A stretch of 64,000 bases of DNA, from assembly GCF_035083965.1 (NCBI RefSeq), contig NC_089725.1, positions 29,335,925-29,399,924 of the forward strand, written 5' to 3'. The translations under genes were made by a program, and so were the position numbers. The notes beneath the pieces were generated by a model. That model had not been told where the DNA came from, did no database searches, and saw nothing but the letters and a program-made list of their open reading frames with translations. The stretch is from Branchiostoma lanceolatum (Eukaryota; Chordata; Leptocardii; Amphioxiformes; Branchiostomatidae). Shown here in pieces: positions 41,101-52,900 of this stretch; the stretch's first letter is position 1, and each line of letters starts with the position of its first letter.

Positions 41101-43885
41101 TGAAACAATAAAGTACACAATAAGTGTTGGAAAATACACCCAAAAGTCAAACTTCTCAATCTGGTCAAAATTTCGTGGCAAGCTACAACTTTTCTGTCCA
41201 TTTGTAGCATGATAAACCTTAAGCACCTGTCACACATAGCCAACTGTGGCCTCCTGACCTTCTCCTGATCATGGTTCGGAACTAGTCATAAGCAAGGCCA
41301 CCTGTGGTTGGGAGTCGGGTGGCAAGGTTGCCTACAAGTCTTTAAAACCTGTCTGTGCCAGTCAACTATAAATTCTGAAGAATCAAAGTCGGGAACGTCA
41401 TATGCTGCTTGGATGCAATCAGAGGAGCAAACTAGAGCTAGAATTGGATGAATTCACAATTCTATCAAGCACCGACCATGGATGGAGAGTGGTTGGAAGC
41501 TAAGTCGTGGGAAGGTCCTAAATGTGTGACAGGGACTTTACCTTTAGTATCTACAGCAGGACTAGGTCTGGGAGCCTTGCTCCTGGGGGGAGGGGAGTTG
41601 AAGTGGAGGTAGGGCTGCTTCTCGGTGGTTCTGTGGGGGTGGTGTCGCGCCTTGCCATACACGCGGGTCAGGTAGGTGTCGTCCTGCTCGTAGAAGGGCA
41701 CGTCTCTCGTCTGCTTGGACTGGGAGGATGTCGTAAAGAAAAGGTGCTATCAGAACAAACTGTCATAGCAGTACATATACAGGTATTGATAAACTGAACC
41801 CCTGTGAATAGTTTTATCAGGTTGGTAAATCACTGGTTAACAATTAGTTCATTGTACACAACCAGATAGCTAATACCTATTTAGTAGCCAATATTTCAAT
41901 GACAGTCTGTCATCTTCCTTGGCGCAAGACTGACTTGTTGGTACTTAGACAGGGCTCGAAATTCACTTTTGGGATCAGGTGCACTGGTGCACCCAACCTA
42001 AAAAATTGGGTGCACCAAAAAAATTTTGGGTGCACCACATAAAATAAAGTAGAATGTAACTATTGTAAGCAAAACCTAATCACAAACCTTACTGTTCCTC
42101 TTCTGAGCTTGTATCTGAAATGGGAGCTTGGTGACGACGCTTTCATATTTTACTTGCAAAGCCAAAAACAGTAATAACCATAAAAATGAGGTAAAAATAA
42201 AAATAATTCGAATGAAAAGTGTATTTATCAATCATCAATCAAACAAAATATCTTTTTAATATGTGTACAAAATTACATGTGGTGCATTCATTTTCTCGAT
42301 GAAATTTCAATAAGACTAACTAGTGACGTATAAGGGTCCCAGCGTGTTATTAATATCGACCTCGGTGAAGAAAAAAATCAACGCCACGGAAGAAATAAAG
42401 GAAAGCATTATATTTATAAGCCTTGGTCTTTTGGCAGTCTCTTCTGACATTAAAAAAAGCCTCATGCACGCAGTTTTGAAGCTTTCAAAATAGAAATTAA
42501 CTCAAAGTCTAACACCAAAATCTTAAACAAGTACTACAACAAAGATTTTATTATTTTCTTACACTGAGATGTCAAGAATATGCTGTCTACTAGTGTGCAG
42601 TGATACCTTTACACATTAAACCGTACGAAAATATTTGGGTGCACCAGTGCACCCACAGTAAAAAATTAGGTGCACAGCTCCAAAATTGGGTGCACTGGGT
42701 GCACATGCACCCAGTATTTCGAGCCCTGTACTATCATGTCCAGTTATGGAGATTTATCAACCTACACAAACCATATCATGATAGTGATACAGTCTAATTC
42801 ATGAAGAGAAATTATAGTGTAATTCTGTAAGTAGTAAGCTAATTCCAATTCTCTTAACAAGCAATAGCTTACCTTTTGGCTAACCTTTTCTTTGACAGGA
42901 GATCTTCTACTTTTCTCTTCAGACTTGACCGGACCTTTTTCCTTCCCTGCGGTCTTTCCTGCCGTTGGAGGCCTCCTTAACCCAGTGTTTATCCGGGGTT
43001 GTGCTCTTCCTCTGCCTCTGCCTGTCTTGGGCAGAGACTTTTCAGGCTGGGGCACACTCGGTCCTGTGTCACGTTCAGGCACTTGATGTTCTTCCACAAA
43101 GGATACCTTTTTGGGCCTCGGGTTTCTTGTCAAGTGTTTCATGACTTCATCCTGTTGAAAGATAGGTAATATAGATATAATTATAAAAGGTGCACGTAGA
43201 ATGTACCAAATTTATACTGGAATGCATTTAAAATGACAGAACTGTCAGGAAAAAGTAGGCTATGAGAACCTCAGCTATGCTGCAATAAATCTCCAATTGA
43301 ACAAAGAGATTTCAAACATACTGTAAGTCTTGAAACTTTCACCGTGGTTTTATTTTTGAAGTTTTCATGGTGACCTCTCCACCGATAATTCATGACACAG
43401 TGAATATGTCTTCCTTGTATGACTGCTGAACTCTAAACTTTAAACTGCGAATTCAAAACACAAAATACTGCAAAATAAAACCACTGAGAAAGTAAATGAA
43501 GTAACAGCGTCTAACACAGCGTACCTCCACTTCAGGAGTGAGCTGGTTGATCATGGCGTCCACCTCCCTCCTGATGCGTGCCCTGTCTGCACTCGGCCTG
43601 TGAAACAAGTCAGGAGAACGTCACACGTGCAGGGCTGAATCACTATCCTTCAGAGCTTCACACATAAAGGGCTTGATCCCTATCCTTCAGAGCTTCACAC
43701 ATTGAAGTACAGGAATGAATCCCTATCCTCATCTGTATCTGTATTGTCTAGACTGTAACTGCCATGACCACAAATGATTATCGCTATCAGAAGTTGGTAC
43801 AATCAAACTTGCATATAGCGACCACTCAAGAAACTTAGCAAGTCACTCGCCCACTTACTCACTATCCATTTTGACATCTCTTGTT

Positions 43886-43928
<43 letters not shown>

Positions 43929-46900
43929 ATACCTACAATCAATCTAAGAGACTGCCAATAAGTGGCCAAGTGGTCCTCATGCAAGGATGGTCGGTAGTAC
44001 AGTACAGGTTTGACTGTAATAGATAAAACCAAGTGTTGTAGACAGTACAAGCATGATCCTTACCCCTCCTGGTACAGACTGTCCATGAGCTGGTACAGCT
44101 GGGACTGGTCCTTCGCTCTCACCACGGCCTCCAGGTTCTCCTCCAGGTAACGCCGGCTCACAGTCACCTGAGCACAGGTAAAGGGGTTACACACCCGTTT
44201 TATAGCATGTCCTTAGGGCTCAAATACATTTGAATGCTATATCATTATTGAAAATAAGAATTTCAATCGTAGTGTTTAGTGCATGAGCTCTGAACCAGGG
44301 ACAACAATGAATGAAGCGAGTGTGAGAGACATTCAGCACCAGGATGACCAGATGTGAAGCTAGTGTGTGATTCAGCATCAGGATTAAAAATTAAGCTAGT
44401 AAGAGAGCTGTTCAGCATCAAGAACAGCAGTGAGGCTAGTGAGAGTCATTCAGCACCATAGACAGCTATGAAGCTAGTTTGAGAGTTATTTAGCACCAGG
44501 GACAGCAAAGAAGTTGGTGTGAGAGACATTCAGAACCAGGGACAGCAAAGAAGCTAGTGTGAGAGTTATTCAGCACCAGGGACAGCAAAGAAGCTAGTGT
44601 GAGAGTCATTAAGCACCAGGGACAGCTAGCAAACTATTGTGAGAGGCATTTGGCATTGGGAACAGCTATGAAGCTGTGTGAAAGACATTCAGTACCAGGG
44701 ACAGCAATGAAGCTAGTTTGAGAGTTAATTAGCACCAGGGACAGCAATGGAGTTAGTGGGAGAGTTATTCAGCACCAGGGACAGCAAGGAAGCTTGAGTG
44801 AAAGTCATACAGTACCAGGGACAGCTATGAAGCTTGAGTGAGAGTAATTCAGCACCAGGGACAGCTTTAAAGCTGTGTAAAGGTCATTCAGCAAGAGGGA
44901 CAGCAATGAAGCTACTATGAGAGTCATTCAGCACCAGGGACAGCAATGAAGCTAGTGTGAGAGTCATTCAGCACCAGGGACAGCAATGAAGCTAGTGTGA
45001 GAGTCATTCAGCACCATGGACAGCAATGAAGCTAGAGAGAGTCATTCATGTTCAGGGACAGCAATGAAGCTAGTGTGAGAGTCATTCAGCACCAGGGACA
45101 GCAATGAAGCAGGAGAGAGTCATTCAGCTCCATGGACAGATATGAAACTAGGTTGAAAAAATTCAGCACCAGGGACAGCTATGAAGTTGTGTAAAAGTCA
45201 TTAAGCACCAGGGACAGCAATGAAATCGGTGTGAGAGCCATTCAGCACCAGGGACAGCTATGAATCTAATGTGAAATGAAAGTCATTAATGCCAGAGACA
45301 GCACTGAAGGCAGAGTTAGAATCATTCGGAGACAGAGACAGGAAATACAAACTGATGGAATCCTTAAACAGGAACTAACGTTGGTGGCTATTAGAACATC
45401 ATCCATTTCATTGAGCTATAAGGTGAAATATCTGAACACCAGAAGACACAAGACATACCTGATCCAGTATGCTGCGTGCTTTGCTGTATGCTGGTGAGAT
45501 GTCAGACTCCTTGGATCTACCCGACATGACTGTAGACATGGGAGCAGTAGATAGTGGTAACCCAATGGAGGGTGGTAACCCACTGGACAGTGGTATCCCT
45601 GTGGACAGTGGCATCCCTGGTCTGGGGACTGGGACACTTGTAGGCATGGCCACTGGTGGTCTCACCTGTAAGAGGTATCATGATTGTATCATTTGGTATC
45701 ATCGACATAGCTTTAACACAGAGTACATTAAACAATGCACATCACATCTGTGTAAATTCCGTTGCAATAAAGTTCAACTCTGAGACCCCAATTATTTTTC
45801 ATGTTTACTAAAATATTGATGTAAATTTTGATATTTTTATGGCGTTTCTGTGTTTGTGTTACTACTATAGTCTCAAATGCCAACTCAGAGATACTGCAAA
45901 TTCTTGATTTTCACCGTGCTGCCAAAATGGCAGTCGTAAATTTTTTCACAGATATAGTGTACCCATTGGCCATATTTTCTTTCAACGTTCCCTTATTCTG
46001 CTAGAAGGCATGAAAGAAAAGCAAGCATCGGCCGAGCAATCTTGCATTGTTTATAGTGGGCCCTTAAGCTCTGTAGGAAGTTTTCTTTCAACGGTGACTT
46101 TTCTCTCATTCTGCCAGAAGGCATGAAAGACAGGCAAGAATCAGTGGAGCAATCCAGCACTGTTTACTTCCTATTTATCAATGCCCAGTGCGCTGCTGTC
46201 ACAAGTAAGGCCTAGGAATATTGATGTTGTGTTTCTGATCACTGTTCTGAAAAAATTATGTTCGGTTGGTAAGGATTCTCTTCTTTTTTCCTTCTTTTTC
46301 TTTAAATTTCAGCCAAAGTGATCCTGGACCAACAAATACAGTTTAACACTGTAATTTGTGTAAAACTGAAATGCATTGGTAATTTTCAACATCATTATGA
46401 TTATACAGATAAACATGTCAAGCACAAGTATATCAATGAACTGAATAAAGAAGTACAATGTTTACTACATATCAACTGTTCAAAGCCTTAATCCGTTAAC
46501 AGAGTGTGTTTTGAATTTTACCACTCAGATAAAAAAATTGATGTCTCTTGTCAGCGGTCAACCCCCCAAAAAGAGGCTAAGGGCAGCAGGTTTTTACCAA
46601 GTTTTTACCAGGGTAGACGGAAACACAACATGTTTTTCCTCAGCCTAATCTACCCCAGTGGGAAGGTAACAATTAAGTACAGCAGGGATTTACAAACAGT
46701 TCAGACAATTACTGATGATAACCTGCAGGGTGGAGGGGAATGATGTATGGAGTCCGCGGCGAGAAATCGATACAGGCACACGGACAACCATTAAGCAAAA
46801 CTGGGACAAAGAAGGAGGTAAAGTATGTGTAGCAGTAGGTCACCTACGAAAGATAGCGGATGCTATCTGAAATGTCCGACCATTTTCAAAACTTATCTAG

Positions 46901-49900
46901 TTGCTTGAGTAACTTTGATCTATCGTGTTATTTGGAGTTGGGTTTGAAATCAGTGCCATCTTTGATTTAGGGTCCTGTCACGGTTATTTGCATGAGATAC
47001 TGAAAGTCCAGATAGACATTGTTGTGTTAACTGTTTCTGTCAATCATTTAAGACCACTACTTACTTTGCTAGGACAGAGAAAAGAGGATTTACAGCAGGG
47101 ATTGAAATCGCCACATCATTGATTTGAGATCCCCTCGTGGTTCATTGCAGGTGATAATGAAAGTCCAGATAAGCAGGCTTCTATAATTGCTTCTATCATC
47201 ATTGAAGACCACAGGTGATCTGGTTGAATTCCTCAGGTACAAGTACAGCAACTACAGGTCCAGTCCATACCTGCATACCTTTGTATCAGTACCAGAACTA
47301 AATGTTATGTTTACGTAAGTTTGCAGCCCTGCACATGGCTGACCCTTGCTGTCACTTGTATGTACAGAGGTTGTATTTTCAACAGCATCATAGTCTTGCG
47401 CATTTTTTTTGTGGTGGCTGGAGAGACTAGAATTTTGAAAAGTACAAACTAATATACATCGATCCAGATTCAGAAGTGTTCAATCATAGCAACCCCACTT
47501 CTAGCAGCATCCCCATAAACTGTAAGTCACAAGCTTAAAACTCATAACCTATGACAAAGTTACCAAGTGGATGCAGGGAGGCTATGGAAACAACTCTGCC
47601 TTGGCAATATTAGGTTTGCCCGCTTTGAGTGCTGTCTTGTGCAGCAATATGGGGAACACATCATGTCGCCATGGCTGTCTGTCAGCACATCACCTTTCAC
47701 CTCCCATCCTCACATCTCCTCATCGCAGACGCAGCATGAAAGGACGTTTGGAGGACGTCCCTCCGGCCGCGGCTCTCTCACGCCCGAGCGCTGCTGGCTT
47801 CAAGTCCCACCCCAGCCTGACCCCAGCCGGATGACATGTTGTGTCCAAAGTTATCTATGGCGCGTGAAAGATTCCCTCATTTTCTCCGGTGTACAACACA
47901 GGCCCTCTCCCCGGCCCCCTGGTCACCCATCACTCTTGCTCCGGTTTTTATCTTGGCCAGGGGCTAGAGTGGACAACAGACGATAAAGAAGCCGAACTCT
48001 GCGGTGACTTATACTGCGGCAGGCGGGGAGGGCTGACACGCACATTTACCACCGCTGCTGCCCAGGGCTACGGCCACTACAGATTGCCGCTCGGCCATAT
48101 ATTTCTTGTCAGAAGTTGGGAAGGGCTTGGGACACGGGCACAGCTTCTGTTGGGGAGAGATTATGACAAAACTTTTGTGCTACGCGATGTTTCCAAACGG
48201 CTGGAGCGTGCATGCTGTAGATATTGTTATCTTCCTTGCCTCTGGGGACAACAGAAAGATACATGCCCACAAAAATGGATCTATCTGGTAGGACAGTGAA
48301 CTGTTACATGAAGGTTTGCTGGAAGCAATGGATATGACTCTGTTCGGGCGTTGAAGAAAACTTGTGTGGGAGTCATCCCGAGGGCAACATGGTAAGGAGT
48401 GAGAAGTGCAAAGTGAAAGTGATCTCGAACCAGTTTGGCTCACTGAAGAGCTATTCTTCCCAGTTGTGACGGATGTTATATGTACAGTACATACAGGTTC
48501 ATTGTACCAGGAAACTCTTGCTCTTTTCAACAAGCAGAAGGGACACTACATTGTTAAATCTTTCCAGAAATGTTGTTTCAAATGTCTACAAAACTTTCTT
48601 ACTATACAAATTGAGGAATAAGAAGCAGAAAAGACAAATGCAAGACATGGCTTCAATCAGCGTAAGCTGTCATCTCTAAGATTTGTTTTTCTCTAAAAAA
48701 TCTAAAGCCAGAAGTCTAACGAACAGCGCTGATGGCTTGTAACTTTTTTGATAGGTTGACCAGCTGAAATCTACTCGGAGTTGGGGGAGAAACGTATCGC
48801 CTTGCTATACAGCCAACGTCCCCCAGGGATTGTTTTAAATTTGTAATGCAAGAAAATGGATGAAAACTCTCCCCCACAAGAGGTGTTAGAAGCCATCGGC
48901 CATCCATCCAGAGCCCCCCGCTTTAAGTGTCCATTACTCCTGTGCTGATTCACCGACCATCGCTGAGAAGGGATGAATCAGCCGGGCCACCCTGGGTGAC
49001 AGACGGACTGTAGCGCCACATGAGGGTCTGCATGGGGGAGCCTGCTAAAGCTTAATGATAAAGCTAGGAGGGCAGGGAACGGGTATCTTGGAGGGACAGC
49101 AATGCTTATCCGTAAAGTCAGGAGGGCCAGTAAGGCTTAGCGGTAGTCCTACAGCCCCCCGCTTTAAGTGTCCATTTCTCCTGTGTTGATTCACCGACCA
49201 TCGGTGGGAAGGTATGAATCAGCCGGGCCACCCTGGGTGACGGACGGACTGTAGTGCCACATGAGGGTCTGCATGGAGGGATGCTGCCAATGTTTAATGC
49301 TAAAGCTAGGAGGGCAGACAGCGCTTAACAGTAAATTCTGTATCTTCATCCGTACATAGCCCGTATAACGGACCTTCAAAGAAACACACCAGCTTTCAGT
49401 AGGTCCAGCGTTACATGTGACAGTAAAATTACTCGTCTTTGCGAAAGGTTTTGGGAACAAGTTCTTCGGGTTGTTCCATTGTATTTGTGGGGTGTCTGGC
49501 AAAGATTTAAATCTGCGAACTCCAACACGACCAGACACTCTTTTGGGACTTCTGGACAATCTGGCATTCGATGCTAAGCAAAACAAATGATTTGTCAATA
49601 ACGCCGGCTACGCTTAACGATGAATTCAGGATAACAAATAATGTGTTACATGGAATTAGATTGACCATTCAGAATGGATTGTATGTTGAATTAGATTTAG
49701 AGTGGGTCTGCAACGATTAACAATGAATTAAAACAGCTCCTATTGAGTCAGTTAGTCAAGCTTGTCTAAATCTTGATGTTTCTGACTTATATTGATAGGG
49801 AGAAAAGATGCTGCTTCAGTCAGTGCTAAGTTCAGGGTCCAGAAGTTGTCTCGGTGGCCTTGTACTTAGCAAAACTCGTTTTAAACAAAAATCTCACGGA

Positions 49901-52900
49901 AAAAGTCATGTCGAATATGATATGGATAATTTGTCAATAAGGCTTGAATTCAGGATTATCATAACAAATAACATGCTACATAGAAATAAAGCAACCAATT
50001 ACGCTTCACAAATGATCTACCGTCAACACTCAATGTTTAATCAGAGATGGCTGGCTATACGATTAACGAAGAATCAAAACAGCTCGGAAAAGGGCATGCA
50101 GACCCTTCCACATGTCACGCCCTCACTCCGCTACATCCTCACCTCCCGGCCAGATTGGGAGCAACGGAGGAGGCAAACAGCCTTATTACTCAGATGGGTA
50201 CCTAGTGGCTGTCTTTAAGATGGATATTTTGAATTATGAGAGCAGGCCTGATCGGATTAATGACGAATCAAAACAGCTCACTGTCTCTCACTGAAAAAAA
50301 GGCATGCAGACCCTGCCTTCGCTACGTCCTCACCTCATGGCCAGATTTGGAGCAACGCTGACGTGGGATGTCCCAGATTCATGGAGCCGGGATGACAGTA
50401 CCATGTGTCTGGCTCTGTGGCACGGCTGATGAGCTAACGTTGGGGTTTTCTGTCATATTGTATTGTGCCGAGATTTAGTCCCTGGCCCAGGGTTCTGCCC
50501 GGTCGCAAATTTCTTTTGCCATCTTCTGGCAAATCTATGGTCAACCATGTGATTTGACTTAATCTCAATCTTTTCTTTACATTGGAACTGACAGAACTTT
50601 TGTCTGGCATTAGCAACAACATTCTGGTCAAATGATGGAATGACCAAAGCTGGGCAGAAACCTGCTCTGGTGGGATGGACAGACGAATGGCATACCAGGA
50701 GGAAGGCATCTACCATATCTTCCTTCGCACCCATTAGTGGAGAAACAGTTGACATTAGAATATTCACCTATGATGTAGGTGAGGATTCTGGTAGCCTAAG
50801 TAACAGAATGGTAAGGGCTTCAAACAGGCATTAAGAAGTTTCAATTGATCCCCATTACAACAATGCATCCAAGAAATATTTGATTCCCATAATAATGCAG
50901 GATGTAAGGACCAAATTTCTAAATGGGGACAGGGTCAGACTATTCTGCAGAGAAGCGATCGTTGGATGAGTAGCCTGGATTCCAGACCCTCGATCTCGAT
51001 AATATCTACCGTGTGGGGATGGATACGAGGCGAGGAAATTAGGATGGCATGATTTGCATCATGTGATTTAGTGACCTGCCAAACTGCCCAGGATGCCCCG
51101 TGGTAGAACGGACAGATGGATCTCTCACCTAGACAAAGAGAACTCTCCGGAAATAGTGTTGGAAAAGTGGCTTGTGGCAGGCCAGGATTTAGTTTTAACC
51201 CGAAACTGGCCTGTGTGCCTCAAGGTGGCACAGAGAGACAGACTGCACAGAATTATGTAGGAGCAGGACTGTTAGGAAAAATGGCTTGTGTTGGGCTAAG
51301 ATTTAGACTAATCCCAAAACTGCCCTGTGTAACTAAAGGTGGCATGGACAGATTGCACCCATGGAGGAAGAAAACTCTCAAGACATAGAGTTGGAAAAGT
51401 GACTTGAGTAGGAAATGGCTTGTGCATGCATCATCTTAAATCTGCCCTGAATACCTGAAGGCGGGTCATACAGATTGAACACCTATATGAGAAAGACTAT
51501 CAGTAAGTACTCTAGGTAAGTTGACTTGTATCAAGTCTCATTCTAAATCTTCCCTGTGTACCTTCAGGTGGTTTGGACATCTCATTGCACACATGTAGGA
51601 GGAGAACTCTTAGAAAAAAGAGTGAAGGAAAAGTGTCTTGTACCGGGCTAAGTCTATATCTCATTTCAAATTTGTGCACGTGTCAGGAAATAGTGTTGGA
51701 AAGTTGTCTCAGGACAAGGGTGGAAAGGGAAGGAGAGATGGATTGCATATCTGGAGGAAGAAGACTCTAAGGAGATAGTGGATGAAAGTTGACTTGTTTC
51801 AGGCCAAGATTTAGTCTAATCCAAAAACTGGTCTAAGTACCTCAGGGTGGGATGGACAGATCGATTTCATACCTGTAGGAAGAACATGATTTGCTGTGGG
51901 CTTATTTACAGTTTAGCCTACCTGAGGTGACTTGTATCAGGCCAAGATTTCGTCTCCTCCTGAATCTGGCCAGTGTACCTCTAGCAAGTTTATTATTATT
52001 AGGTGGTATGGACAGATGGATACAATACCTGGAGGACTGGATGAGTGGCCAAGGGTCTCTTTAGCCTAACCCGAGGTGGCTTGTATCAAGTTTTTGTCTC
52101 TTCCAAGACCTGGCCAGCGAGGCCTTGACGTATTATGGACAGAGGGATTTCAAACCTGGAGGACTGCATGAGTTAAACTTCATTGAGCCTAACCTGAGGT
52201 GACAAAGATAAAGTCTCATTCCAAAACTGGCCAGTGTGCCTTGAGGTGTTACAGACAGATCAATACAATACCTGGAGGACTGGATGAGTGGCCATGGGTT
52301 TCTTTAGCCTAACCGGAGGTGGCTTATATCAAGTTGCGATTTTCTCTCTTCCAAGGACTGGCCAGCGAGGCCTTGACGTGTTATGGACAGATGGATTAAA
52401 TACCTGGAGGCCTGCATGAGTGGCTGTGGGAACATTTTAGCCTGACCTATGGCGACTTGTGTCGGGCTAAGATTTCGTCTCTTCCCAAATCTTTCCAGTG
52501 TACCTTCAGGTGGTACAGACTGAAGAATATTATACCTAGAGCCTCACTGGAGGACAGTATGAATAGCTGTGGGTTTGTCTAGCCTATCAGAGGTGACCTG
52601 TATCGGGTAAAGGTTTAGTCTCTTCCAAGAACTGGCCAGTCTAACTTGAGGTCACCGTGGTAGGAAGAGACGTATCTTACACTTACACAGCCTACCGCCA
52701 GACACACGTACGGCTCCGAATCTGACTTCCTTTAAGAGACTCTTGAAGTAACGGAAATGAACCAAATGAACGGACACGGACCATGAACCAGCTTTCGCCC
52801 TACTTTATGTTGTATGTTGTAGAAATTGTATATTGCTGTACCATAAACATGTAATGATTTATGTTGATAGAGTTATTAGGACTCAAATGACTGTGTACCT

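Noticed and set aside
43891-43926. CRISPR-like or regulatory interpretation of the AG run and nearby repeats
   Set aside because: A simple microsatellite; CRISPR arrays do not apply to an animal genome, and the 40-bp array nearby lacks unique spacers.
46504-46743. 79-codon open frame in the large TALPID3 intron
   Set aside because: It overlaps a dispersed repeat also found near 40615 ('ccccaaaaa(a/g)aggcta').
47567-48299. Overlapping open frames of 136-139 codons in the GC-rich island
   Set aside because: High GC lengthens chance frames; no homology recognised and no splice sites in phase with TALPID3.
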